Part shown: positions 1-6,784 of the stretch, in pieces | How the letters are laid out: every line of letters starts with the position of its first letter | Numbering within the stretch: the first letter of the stretch is position 1 | NCBI GenBank assembly: GCA_043780595.1 | Contig: JAYWCL010000123.1 | Coordinates: forward strand, 1 to 7,911 | DNA from: Limnoglobus sp043780595 | GTDB lineage: Bacteria; Planctomycetota; Planctomycetia; Gemmatales; Gemmataceae | Length of the DNA: 7,911 nucleotides | Reading direction: 5' to 3' | Position numbers and translations under genes: made by a program | The notes under the pieces: model-generated | Database searches by the model: none | What the model saw: the letters and a program-made list of their open reading frames with translations, nothing else | Told to the model about the DNA's origin: nothing

Positions 1-69
1 CGGCTCGAAAGACTGACACTTTCATCGCCGAAACCGCTCGCGAACGGCTTGTTTTCCAGCGAATTCTCA

Positions 70-594
70 ATGCGGATCATACGGGCCGGGGTAATAGTGG
101 ATTTTCAGATCGATCTGGAGTCGATTCAGTCGATGTTCGTTCGAGCGGATGACATCGAACGCCAACTTTGGGGACTGTCCGAAGTTCTGCTGGAAGCATT
201 TCGGATTGTCCAACACGATGACAGATATGCCGGCAAAGAGTGGGACAATGCAGCCAAAATCCGTACGAACATCGAACGCGCTCTGCCGCAGTTTACCGTT
301 CTTTCGCAGCTTTCGACGACAGTTGATACTTGGACCGGCATCCCGTCGGCCTACGCTCTCATACCGCGAACGACCAAATTGTGGTCGCATGTGGAAGCGA
401 TCGGCAGGCAGCTACGGGAATTTTTGGCTGACCACACCGATGCCACCAAACGAACGATCGACGCCACCGAACTACTCAAGGATCTCGTTGTTCGCACGCT
501 GGAAAGCATCCGATTGACGAGCATCGATGCCGTTGCGGCAGCTCACGATTGGCATACGCTTCTCGATCAGATCGGATTAAAGAACCCGCACTGA
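70..594 (+). CDS. hypothetical protein, mostly helical, 5' end uncertain
   Basis: I do not recognise this protein. From the ATG at 70 it is 174 aa, acidic to neutral and rich in Leu, Ile, Asp, Glu and Arg, with long stretches that look alpha-helical (for example DDIERQLWGLSEVLLEAF and ATELLKDLVVRTLESIRL). There is no signal peptide, membrane segment or catalytic motif that I can name. The start is doubtful: the frame has no stop back to base 1, a TTG lies at 49, ATGs lie at 70 and 133, and none has a good Shine-Dalgarno sequence, so the gene may begin outside the window. A second frame (3-152) is also open and codon-like over the first 70-150 bases, so the 5' part may overlap an upstream gene or carry a frameshift. 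The stop lies 16 nt before a strong hairpin, and the next gene is convergent. Confidence 0.55.
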   Translation: MRIIRAGVIVDFQIDLESIQSMFVRADDIERQLWGLSEVLLEAFRIVQHDDRYAGKEWDNAAKIRTNIERALPQFTVLSQLSTTVDTWTGIPSAYALIPRTTKLWSHVEAIGRQLREFLADHTDATKRTIDATELLKDLVVRTLESIRLTSIDAVAAAHDWHTLLDQIGLKNPH

Positions 595-609
595 GCTTCC
601 TGTTACGCA

Positions 610-635
610 CGAAGTGACACCCGCGTGTCACTTCG
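610..635. terminator. perfect hairpin between convergent gene ends
   Basis: CGAAGTGACAC and GTGTCACTTCG form an 11 bp perfect stem around the loop CCGC. It starts 16 nt after the plus-strand stop at 594 and contains the minus-strand stop codon at 628-630. The position suits a bidirectional terminator. No T-run directly follows on either side. A second small stem, TCGCG/CGCGA at 633-646, is followed by ATTTT at 647-651 and would help termination of the plus-strand gene. Strong as a structure, inferred as a terminator. Confidence 0.6.
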
Positions 636-1380
636 CGATCTCGCGAATTTTCACGTTGCGGAAGGCAACGGGGCCGTGATCGGCTTGCAGCATGAACGGG
701 CCGGTGGCCTTCTCTTTCTTCGTCCAGTTGCTGCCCGTGGGCGTCTTCAGTTCCTGGTCTTCGTGGATGAGTTTGCCGTTAAAAGTCGCTTTCACGATCT
801 TCGCGTTAGCGGATTTTTCGCCTTTGTCGTCGAATCGTGCCGATTGAAATGTCACCTCCAGTGTCTGCCATTCGCCGGCTGGTTTTGCGGCGTTGACCTT
901 CGGGCCGATGCCTTTGTCGATGTGGTGATACCTCGGTTTGTCTTCGGCTCGCGGGTAAATTCCGCCGCAATCGTCGCCGCTGAGTTCGCCCTTGTTGTTC
1001 GCTGTATCGCGGAACTGGATCTCGTACATCGCGTGGAACTTGATCCCCGAATTCGAGTTTTTGCCCATCATAAACTCGACGTGAACTTCGACATCTTTGT
1101 ACTCCTTCTTCGTGACCAAATCGGGCACCCGGCCCTTCTCGCCGTTGACCCACGATTTCCCTTCGCCCTTCGCTTTCAGCCTTGCGGGCTTGTCGGTGTC
1201 GAGTCCCGCATCGTCCGCGAACACCCAGCCCGCATCGATCTTTTTCCACGGCGACGCCTCGCCGGTTTGCAGTAGTTCCACCCAGCCGCTGGCGTCGGCC
1301 GACTTCTTGTCGGGTTCGGCAGCCTGCACGGACAGTATCGCAAACGAAACGAGTAACGCGGCGGAGAAGAGGCGAATCAT
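628..1380 (-). CDS. exported DUF1080 (3-keto-disaccharide hydrolase-type) protein
   Basis: A 250 aa protein of the DUF1080 / 3-keto-disaccharide hydrolase family (PF06439), a concanavalin-like beta-sandwich fold abundant in Planctomycetes and Bacteroidetes. Characterised relatives hydrolyse 3-keto-glycosides. Residues 1-20 are a signal peptide (MIRLFSAALLVSFAILSVQA, cleavage before AEPDKK), so it acts outside the cytoplasm. Family-like features include DVEVHVEFMMGKNSNSGIKFHAMYEIQF at about 96-123 (read in two parts: the VEF strand, then the NSGI...YEIQF block), the DDCGGIYP segment near 136-143, WQTLEVTF at 171-178 and the C-terminal GPVAFRNVKIREI. I chose the ATG at 1380 because GGAG (1387-1390, minus strand) sits 6 nt upstream. 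A TTG 12 nt further up would overlap that site. It is divergent from the lactonase and convergent with the unknown gene to its left. Substrate unknown. Confidence 0.85.
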   Translation of the reverse strand: MIRLFSAALLVSFAILSVQAAEPDKKSADASGWVELLQTGEASPWKKIDAGWVFADDAGLDTDKPARLKAKGEGKSWVNGEKGRVPDLVTKKEYKDVEVHVEFMMGKNSNSGIKFHAMYEIQFRDTANNKGELSGDDCGGIYPRAEDKPRYHHIDKGIGPKVNAAKPAGEWQTLEVTFQSARFDDKGEKSANAKIVKATFNGKLIHEDQELKTPTGSNWTKKEKATGPFMLQADHGPVAFRNVKIREIAK

Positions 1381-1432
1381 CGAATGCTCCAAAAGTAAAA
1401 GATGGCGGTACCGAATGCGAACGCAGTTGCTT

Positions 1433-1461
1433 ATGATCTACCGAGATCGCGCGATTGGCAA
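1433..1461 (-). promoter_or_regulatory. candidate promoter for the DUF1080 gene, in a divergent intergenic region
   Basis: In the 113 bp gap 1381-1493, the minus strand shows TTGCCA (1456-1461) and GATCAT (1433-1438) separated by 17 nt, a moderate match to a sigma70-type promoter. A perfect 10 bp palindrome, ATCGCGCGAT (1446-1455), lies in the spacer and could be an operator. For the plus strand a TATGAT at 1432-1437 is -10-like but lacks a -35. Motif matches only; low certainty, since planctomycete promoters are poorly defined. Confidence 0.22.
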
Positions 1462-1493
1462 AAGCGATCTGAGAATTTTTCCACGGAGGCATC

Positions 1494-2648
1494 ATGTTGC
1501 GAATGGCTCGTCGGTTGTTTCTCGCCGCGTTGGCGGCACTGTTCGGTAACGTCGCGGCCATCTCGGCCGCCGATGCGGAGCGTTACTGGGTCTACATCGG
1601 CACGTATACCTCGAAGGATGGCAGCAAGGGCATCAATCGCTGTCAGCTCGACGTCAAGACCGGCAAGCTCTCAGAGCCGGAAGTCGCCGCCGCCGTCGGT
1701 AGCCCGTCGTTCGTGAACTTGAGTCCCGATGGCAAGTTCTTGTACGCCGTTGGCGAATCGGCGGGCAAGAACGGCGGCGGCGTTTATGCTTATTCCGTCG
1801 ATGCTGTTACCGGCCAGTTGACGAAGCTCAACGAACGAAGCAGCGTCGGGGCCGGGCCATGCCACGTCGAAACCGACCCGAGCGGCAAGGTCGTTCTGGT
1901 GGCGAACTACGGCGGCGGCAGCACGACTTCATTCGCGGTCAAGGACGATGGCAGCCTAAGTGACAGCGTCAGTTTCATGCAGCACAAGGGCAACAGTAGC
2001 GACAAATCGCGTCAATCGGCCCCGCACGCGCACTGCTCCGCGTTCGATGCCAGCGGCAAGTTCGGCTTCGTCTGCGATCTCGGCCTCGACCAAGTGATCG
2101 TTTACAAAGTCTCGGCGAACGGCGAACTCAGCGCGAACGACCCCGCGTTCATCAAGATGCCGAGCGGTTGCGGCCCACGCCACATTCACATCAACCCGAA
2201 GAACACCATCGCCTACGTCAACGGCGAACTCGACATGACGGTGAACGTCGTCAAAATGGACGTGGCCGCAGGTAAATTCGAAGTGATTCAATCGCTCTCG
2301 ACGGTGCCCGAAGGCAAGCCGTTGCCCGGCTACAGCACTGCGGAAGTCCGCATCCACCCGAGCGGAAAGTTCGTCTATGTGTCGAATCGCGGGCAACATA
2401 GTGTGGCGGCGTTCGAAGTGATCGACGGCGGGAAACTGAAGCCGATCGGCCACATCGTCGGCAACATCAAGACGCCCCGCGGCTTCAACATCGACCCGAG
2501 CGGCAAGTGGATGCTCGTCGCCAACCAGGACGGCAACAGCGTCCGCGTCTTCGAGATCGACCAAAAGACCGGCATGGCCACCAAGACCGAAAACGTCATC
2601 AAAGTCGGCACCCCCGTCTGCGTGAAGTTCCTGGCCGTCGCGAAGTGA
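1494..2648 (+). CDS. exported lactonase family protein (YbhE-type seven-bladed beta-propeller)
   Basis: A 384 aa member of the lactonase family PF10282, related to 6-phosphogluconolactonase YbhE and to cycloisomerases with the same propeller. Residues 1 to about 25 form a signal peptide (RR at 6-7, hydrophobic core, then AISAADA), unlike cytoplasmic E. coli Pgl, so a role in the pentose phosphate pathway is unlikely. Repeated blade motifs are visible: SPDGKFLYAV (77-86), DPSGKVVLVANYGGGS (128-143), DASGKFGFVCD (185-195), HPSGKFVYVSNRG (288-300) and DPSGKWMLVANQDG (334-347). Other family marks are YIGTYTS (34-40), GPCHVE (121-126), HAH (178-180), GCGPRHI (225-231) and YSTAEVRIHPSG (280-291). 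The start is supported by GGAGG at 1485-1489, 4 nt before the ATG; a second ATG lies at 1503. It is flanked by two DUF1080 genes. Exact substrate not predictable. Confidence 0.9.
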   Translation: MLRMARRLFLAALAALFGNVAAISAADAERYWVYIGTYTSKDGSKGINRCQLDVKTGKLSEPEVAAAVGSPSFVNLSPDGKFLYAVGESAGKNGGGVYAYSVDAVTGQLTKLNERSSVGAGPCHVETDPSGKVVLVANYGGGSTTSFAVKDDGSLSDSVSFMQHKGNSSDKSRQSAPHAHCSAFDASGKFGFVCDLGLDQVIVYKVSANGELSANDPAFIKMPSGCGPRHIHINPKNTIAYVNGELDMTVNVVKMDVAAGKFEVIQSLSTVPEGKPLPGYSTAEVRIHPSGKFVYVSNRGQHSVAAFEVIDGGKLKPIGHIVGNIKTPRGFNIDPSGKWMLVANQDGNSVRVFEIDQKTGMATKTENVIKVGTPVCVKFLAVAK

Positions 2649-2650
2649 TG

Positions 2651-2741
2651 TACGAGCCACCGAGTTCATCTCGGTGGGAGTTTCATATGCGGGAGTCTCC
2701 CACCGGGATTAACCCGGTGGCTCGTGACCTGGTGGCTCGTA
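2651..2741. repeat. REP/BIME-like pair of palindromes between convergent genes
   Basis: Two stem-loops lie in the gap between the lactonase stop and the second DUF1080 stop. Hairpin 1 is CCACCGAG-TTCAT-CTCGGTGG (2657-2677) and hairpin 2 is CCACCGGG-ATTAA-CCCGGTGG (2700-2720), each an 8 bp perfect stem with a 5 nt loop. They are inverted copies of each other: 2652-2684 matches the reverse complement of 2693-2725 at about 28 of 33 positions. The outermost TACGAGCCACC (2651-2661) is exactly complementary to GGTGGCTCGTA (2731-2741). GGTGGCTCGT also occurs twice in direct orientation (2716-2725 and 2731-2740). This is the architecture of a REP doublet (BIME). It probably also terminates transcription from both sides, which is inference. 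Confidence 0.75.
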
Positions 2742-2749
2742 GATGCGAA

Positions 2750-3478
2750 TTACTTCGCCTGCACCAGCCAGATGTTCCGGAACTGCACGGGGTGGCCGTG
2801 GTCTTGGAGCAGGATGGGGCCGGGCTTGCTCGGATCGCCTCCGCGACCGGCACGGGTGTTGTCGACGGGCACTTTCACATTGTCGTGTACCTTTACGCCG
2901 TTGTGGGTGACGGTCATCCGTACGGGTTCGGTCTTCTTGCCATCGGCGAACACCGGCGAAGTGAACTCGATATCGTAGCTCTGCCACACCGTTGGGGCTT
3001 TGCAGACGTTCTTCGATGGGGCGACAACTTCATAGATGGCAGCACAATCGTTGCTTTTGCTCTCGATGCCGTAACTATCGAGGATTTGCACTTCGTAGCG
3101 GCCTTGCATGTATACGCCCGAGTTGCCGCGGCCTTGGCCCTGCTTCAACGCGGGTTCGTACGGGATGCGGAACTCGACGTGCAGCGTAAACGAGCCGGCG
3201 AAACTCTCCTTCGTGATGATGTCGCCGTGGCCTTTGAAGCCTTCCATCGCGCCGTCGTTCAACTTCCACTCGACCTTCGATTTGCCGTCGGATTTCGTCC
3301 ATTTGTCGGCCGATTTGCCATCGAACAGCACGAGCGCACCTTCGGGAGCGGGCGTGGTTTTGAAATCGACGAGATCGTCGGGGCTTTTCACCGCGAATTT
3401 CGCATCGAGCTTCCATTGGGCCGTCGCCGCATTCGCAAGGGCAACGACGGCAACCAGAGAGAGGACCGTTCGGAACAT
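2750..3478 (-). CDS. second exported DUF1080 (3-keto-disaccharide hydrolase-type) protein
   Basis: A 242 aa protein of the DUF1080 family (PF06439) and a closer match to the family consensus than the copy at 628-1380. The signal peptide is residues 1-20 (MFRTVLSLVAVVALANAATA, cleavage before QWKLD). Family blocks are PEGALVLFDGKSADKW (45-60), VEWKLNDGAMEG (69-80), FTLHVEFRIPYEPA (97-110), GRGNSGVYMQGRYEVQILDSYG (116-137 in the mature region, containing the hallmark NSGVY...YEVQILDS), CAAIYEVVAPSKN (145-157) and the closing GHPVQFRNIWLV. I chose the ATG at 3478 because GGAGG (3488-3492, minus strand) lies 9 nt upstream; the longer reading from 3511 would add residues ahead of the signal peptide. 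A short stem GGGC/GCCC with a 4 nt loop (3506-3517) sits in the leader. The gene follows glgC by 67 nt on the same strand. It likely acts on extracytoplasmic sugars; substrate unknown. Confidence 0.88.
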   Translation of the reverse strand: MFRTVLSLVAVVALANAATAQWKLDAKFAVKSPDDLVDFKTTPAPEGALVLFDGKSADKWTKSDGKSKVEWKLNDGAMEGFKGHGDIITKESFAGSFTLHVEFRIPYEPALKQGQGRGNSGVYMQGRYEVQILDSYGIESKSNDCAAIYEVVAPSKNVCKAPTVWQSYDIEFTSPVFADGKKTEPVRMTVTHNGVKVHDNVKVPVDNTRAGRGGDPSKPGPILLQDHGHPVQFRNIWLVQAK

Positions 3479-3545
3479 GGAAAGAAACCTCCGGAGGGTG
3501 AAACGGGGCAAACGCCCACGCAGCCTTTTGTACGAAGCCGCGGCC

Positions 3546-4868
3546 TCAAATTTGGAGATCGTCGGGGATCACGCTGGCGCGGGGCACGCAGACGATGCCA
3601 TCGCGGATGTGGTATCGGCCGGCGGGGTCGTCGTAGTCGGCGTCGCCGGCGTGGTCGCGGATGCGAACGCCGTGGCCGATGCGGCAGTCTTTGTCGAGGA
3701 TCGCACGTTCGATTTGAGTCCCGTTGCCGATGTTCAAATCGGGGCGACCGAGTTGCCGGTTCTCCGCAATGTCGGCAATGGTTTCAAATTTATCCGAGCC
3801 GATCATCACGACATCGCGGAGTTTGCACTTCGCACCGACGCGACTGCGTACGCCAATCATGCTGTGCGAGATCGTCGAACCCGCACCGACAACGCAACCG
3901 TCGGCGATGGTGCATTGGTCGAGCGTCGCCCCGTTGATTCGGCTCGCGGGCAGGTTCCGCATCCGCGTGTAGATGACGCCTTCTGGCTGGAAGAAGTCGA
4001 ATGGCGGTTCCGGTTCCGCGAGTGCGAGGCTGCAATCGTGGTAGCTCTTAATCGTGCCGAGGTCTTCCCAGAAGCCATCGAACAGGTGGGCGTGAATGTG
4101 CCGATCCGCCACGTGATTCGGGAACACATTCGAGCCGAAATCGTGCGGCAGAAGGTTCGCGTTGTGCAGCGGGTCGGGCACCGGCGTATTCAACATCTCG
4201 AACAATTTGTCGGTCTTGAACAGGTAAATACCCATGTTCGCAAGGTAGTTTCGGCCGTTGCTCTTATAACCTTGCGATTCGACCCACTTGTCGGGCGTGA
4301 AGTACGGTTTGCGCGCCTCTGCGGTTTTCGGCTTCTCGGCGAAACTGCGAACGCGACCCGAATCGTCGATTTGCACCAGCCCGAACCCCGGCGTTTGCTC
4401 TTCCTTCACGGGGATACACGCGATCGTCACGTCGGCGTTGCTCTTGCGGTGCGTTTCGATCATCTCGCGATAATCCATCCGGTAAAGTTGGTCGCCGGAG
4501 AGGATCAGGACTTCGTCGGGTTCTTCTCGCTTGATGTAAGCGATATTCTGCCGGACGGCGTCGGCGGTGCCTTGATACCAGCCGATATGTTCGTCGTAGG
4601 CTTGCTGGGCGGCGAGCACTTCGACGAAGCCACTGCTGAACATGTCGAACTTGTACGTGTTCGATATGTGCCGGTGCAAACTCACGCTGAGGAACTGCGT
4701 GAGCACGTAGATCTTGTTGAGCTTGCTATTGAGGCAGTTCGAGATCGGGATGTCGATCAGCCGATACTTACCTGCCACGGGCACGGCCGGTTTGGCGCGT
4801 TGCTTCGTTAGCGGGAACAAACGAGCACCCCGGCCACCGCCGAGAATGAGCGATAAAACCTGACGCAT
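3546..4868 (-). CDS. glgC: glucose-1-phosphate adenylyltransferase (ADP-glucose pyrophosphorylase)
   Basis: GlgC makes ADP-glucose and pyrophosphate from glucose 1-phosphate and ATP, the committed step of bacterial glycogen synthesis in the cytoplasm. At 440 aa it has full family length. The N-terminal nucleotidyltransferase domain shows the signature GGGRGARLFPLTKQRAKPAVP beginning at 10, WYQGTADAVRQN (97-108), SGDQLYRMDY with the metal-binding Asp126 (124-133), FAEKP for sugar phosphate binding (176-180), YLANMGIYLF (208-217) and WEDLGTIKSYHD (267-278). From about 295 a left-handed beta-helix of hexapeptide repeats follows (for example ADGCVVGAGSTISHSMIG and GIVCVPRASVIPDD). The closing segment resembles plant and cyanobacterial enzymes, which are regulated by 3-phosphoglycerate and phosphate, but effector choice cannot be read here. 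GAGG (4875-4878) lies 6 nt before the ATG. No other glg gene is in the window. hemG ends 76 nt upstream. Confidence 0.96.
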   Translation of the reverse strand: MRQVLSLILGGGRGARLFPLTKQRAKPAVPVAGKYRLIDIPISNCLNSKLNKIYVLTQFLSVSLHRHISNTYKFDMFSSGFVEVLAAQQAYDEHIGWYQGTADAVRQNIAYIKREEPDEVLILSGDQLYRMDYREMIETHRKSNADVTIACIPVKEEQTPGFGLVQIDDSGRVRSFAEKPKTAEARKPYFTPDKWVESQGYKSNGRNYLANMGIYLFKTDKLFEMLNTPVPDPLHNANLLPHDFGSNVFPNHVADRHIHAHLFDGFWEDLGTIKSYHDCSLALAEPEPPFDFFQPEGVIYTRMRNLPASRINGATLDQCTIADGCVVGAGSTISHSMIGVRSRVGAKCKLRDVVMIGSDKFETIADIAENRQLGRPDLNIGNGTQIERAILDKDCRIGHGVRIRDHAGDADYDDPAGRYHIRDGIVCVPRASVIPDDLQI

Positions 4869-4944
4869 AATGCGCCTCGCAGTCCGCAGGAAAAGGTTGG
4901 AAACTGAACGCTATCCTATAACCTTCCGACGATTCGCGAAAGCA

Positions 4945-6336
4945 TCAAACGGGCAACCGGCAAAATCGGGCTACCGAATCGGCCAACCACCCCGCCTGTT
5001 CCGTGCAATCGTTCATCGCGATCCCGCGATAAGCGTTGCCGCCGAGAAATAAACCCGCGTGACTCGCCGCCGCCGTCTCGATTCGCTCGACGCGATTGAG
5101 GTGGCCGACGAGGTATTGCGGAATCGCACGCGGCCAACGCACGACCTTGTGGAATGCCGGCTCGCCCGTCACACCCATCGTGATTTTCATCTCGGCATGA
5201 ACGCAACGCAGCAGCGTTTCGTCGTCGTACGCGGCCACATCGGGGCGACTCATTCCACCGCAGAGAACGCGCCAAAGCACGTATCCCGGCGGGGCGCGGT
5301 CGGGGAAGATCGACGAGCACCACTGCACGCCGAGTGCATCGCGTCGCGTTCGTTGTGGGGCGATGTAGCCGAAACCATCGAGATCCAGCGGGGCGTGTTC
5401 GCGTTTGTAACCGATCGCCACAACGTGAACAGGCGTGTAACCAATCGCGGCAATTTCGGTGGCGAGTGCCTCATCGACACTCGTGAGTAACTCCGCCTGA
5501 GCATGAGCCGGGCAGGTCACGACGATGGCATCGGCACTCCACGATTCGGTTCCGCTACCGCGCACGAGCCAGCCGTTGGAACTTTTTTCGATTCGCCGCA
5601 GATCGACGCCTAACTTCACGCAGTTGCCGAGTTGCTCGGTCAGTGCGTCGATGATCGTGCGTAACCCGCCGCGGAACGACCACATCCGTTGTGGGCCGGG
5701 CGTTTCGCCACGTGCGAGTGTGTCGAGGCGTCGTTGTTTTGCGGCCCGCATGAAGCCGCGAATCACGCTGCCGGTTTCGCGCTCGAACAACGGCAATCGG
5801 GGAAACGCCGCCGCCACGCTGAGCCTCGCGGGATCGCCACCGTGGATGCCCGTTACGAGTGCGTCCATAAACGTCGCCGCGACTTCTTTGCCGAAGCGAC
5901 GGCTCGCGAATTGCTCGATCGTCTCGTCGGGCGGCAGTTTCTTCGGCGTCCCGCGTAACGGTTCCGTAAGGAGTTTGAGCTTGCCGAGAAGCGAAAGCAC
6001 CGGCGTGCGCAAGATGCCCGATGGCGATGAGGGGAGCTTGAACATCTCGCCGTTCTGGTACAGAAAGCGGTTCGTCCGCGAGCCTTCGCTGGCAACGATC
6101 AGCTGATCTTTGAGGCCGAGATCGTGGCACAATTCGAGCGTCGAACGCTTGCCATCGAGGAAGCCGTTCGGGCCGCGTTCGACGGTGAAGCCATCGATGT
6201 GATCCGTCCCGACGTTACCGCCCGCACGTTCCGCACGTTCGAGAACCGTGAGCGTCACGCCCGGTATCGCAATGCGAATCCGAAACGCGGCCGCCAGTCC
6301 ACTAATTCCCGCACCGATAACAATAACGCTAGGCAT
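4945..6336 (-). CDS. hemG: FAD-dependent protoporphyrinogen/coproporphyrinogen oxidase
   Basis: A 463 aa oxygen-dependent porphyrinogen oxidase of the HemY type (annotated hemG, hemY or cgoX). It aromatises protoporphyrinogen IX to protoporphyrin IX, or coproporphyrinogen III in the coproporphyrin pathway, late in haem synthesis, usually at the inner membrane. The N-terminus carries the dinucleotide-binding motif GAGISGLAAA (8-17) with the ribose-binding Glu33 (LTVLERAERAGGNVGT), then ERGPNGFLDGK (53-63). Middle features are GIHGGDP, SFRGGLRTIIDAL and WSADAIVVTCPAHAQ. The C-terminal FAD motif is GLFLGGNAYRGIAMNDC, starting at 428. The length is normal and all expected motifs are present. The ATG at 6336 has no Shine-Dalgarno sequence; a -10-like TACAAT lies only 6 nt upstream, so a leaderless transcript is possible. 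It lies 75 nt after the antitoxin-like gene. Which of the two substrates it uses cannot be decided from sequence alone. Confidence 0.93.
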   Translation of the reverse strand: MPSVIVIGAGISGLAAAFRIRIAIPGVTLTVLERAERAGGNVGTDHIDGFTVERGPNGFLDGKRSTLELCHDLGLKDQLIVASEGSRTNRFLYQNGEMFKLPSSPSGILRTPVLSLLGKLKLLTEPLRGTPKKLPPDETIEQFASRRFGKEVAATFMDALVTGIHGGDPARLSVAAAFPRLPLFERETGSVIRGFMRAAKQRRLDTLARGETPGPQRMWSFRGGLRTIIDALTEQLGNCVKLGVDLRRIEKSSNGWLVRGSGTESWSADAIVVTCPAHAQAELLTSVDEALATEIAAIGYTPVHVVAIGYKREHAPLDLDGFGYIAPQRTRRDALGVQWCSSIFPDRAPPGYVLWRVLCGGMSRPDVAAYDDETLLRCVHAEMKITMGVTGEPAFHKVVRWPRAIPQYLVGHLNRVERIETAAASHAGLFLGGNAYRGIAMNDCTEQAGWLADSVARFCRLPV

Positions 6337-6342
6337 GTGGAA

Positions 6343-6348
6343 ATTGTA
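6343..6348 (-). promoter_or_regulatory. -10-like hexamer directly before hemG
   Basis: The minus strand reads TACAAT, one mismatch from TATAAT, followed by TTCCAC and then the hemG ATG. With transcription starting 6-7 nt downstream, the mRNA would begin at or next to the start codon, which fits the absence of a ribosome binding site. No convincing -35 is seen at the normal distance. Hypothesis only. Confidence 0.22.
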
Positions 6349-6411
6349 GGCAACCGACCGGCGAAGCGGCCATCACACTCACGGCACGATATTTTGCCAC
6401 AACGATTTCAT

Positions 6412-6729
6412 TCACGGATTTTCTCCATTGTGCAATTCCGGATAAAGCAATCTCTCGCCTGTAGACTTGCGGTTCTCATCGAGTGCATGGAAAAGATCGT
6501 ATCCCGTTGATTCTGTTGGGGCAGTATCGATTATCGCGAAAAGCTCCTTGAGGGACACGGCCGCTTTTACACGAACTGCGAATTCCGCTTCTTCAGTCGT
6601 CGGCGGTCGGAGTGGAGTGATCGGTTGCAACACACTCACGCTAAGCTCGACGGCTTGACCTTCCGCAAAGGACAAAGGTTCAAACGGTTTCAGGATACCA
6701 TTTTCGTAGATTGCCATTACGCGAATCAT
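6412..6729 (-). CDS. AF2212-like (DUF104) antitoxin-family protein
   Basis: A 105 aa protein whose N-terminus matches the AF2212-like/DUF104 antitoxin family (PF01954): MAIYENGILKPFEPLSFAEG, from residue 5, followed by QAVELSVSV. The family consensus is a short beta-hairpin of the form YENGVLKPLEPLDLPEG. Such proteins usually neutralise PIN-domain VapC ribonucleases. Residues 32-105 (a Pro-rich linker, then a helical AEFAVRVKAAVSLKELFAIID and a polar tail) are longer than the typical 60-80 aa family member and unrecognised; a toxin-binding tail would be expected there. The start at 6729 is well supported: GGAGG at 6738-6742 on the minus strand, 8 nt upstream. No PIN toxin follows, since the next gene downstream is hemG. 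The divergent neighbour is a nucleotidyltransferase. It may be an orphan antitoxin, part of a divergent pair, or a regulator. Confidence 0.72.
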   Translation of the reverse strand: MIRVMAIYENGILKPFEPLSFAEGQAVELSVSVLQPITPLRPPTTEEAEFAVRVKAAVSLKELFAIIDTAPTESTGYDLFHALDENRKSTGERLLYPELHNGENP

Positions 6730-6752
6730 GAGTTGTTCCTCCAGTTAAAGTG

Positions 6753-6759
6753 TATCATA
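6753..6759. promoter_or_regulatory. overlapping divergent -10 elements
   Basis: The heptamer TATCATA contains a -10-like TATCAT on the plus strand (6753-6758) and TATGAT on the minus strand (6754-6759), each one mismatch from consensus. Start sites would fall about 18-20 nt ahead of both start codons (6729 minus, 6785 plus). TTGCTC lies 18 nt upstream on the minus strand as a weak -35; on the plus strand TTGTTC (6733-6738) is spaced only 14 nt. The two genes would then compete for the same polymerase site. Inference from motif and geometry. Confidence 0.35.
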
Positions 6760-6784
6760 AAGCAAAAGTATTAAAGAGAGCAAA

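Noticed and set aside
2507..3937. Plus-strand 476-codon open frame across the lactonase end, the REP-like repeat and the second DUF1080 gene
   Set aside because: It runs through two gene ends and a palindromic repeat and ends in an extreme Arg-rich tract; it is a shadow of GC-rich coding DNA.
3108..4811. Plus-strand 567-codon open frame opposite glgC
   Set aside because: It is fully antisense to glgC, which has all catalytic motifs. Its Arg/Val/His-rich translation is typical of a GC-rich shadow frame and has no recognisable domain.
5525..6106. Plus-strand 193-codon open frame opposite hemG
   Set aside because: It is antisense to a well-supported enzyme gene and lacks a ribosome site and family features.
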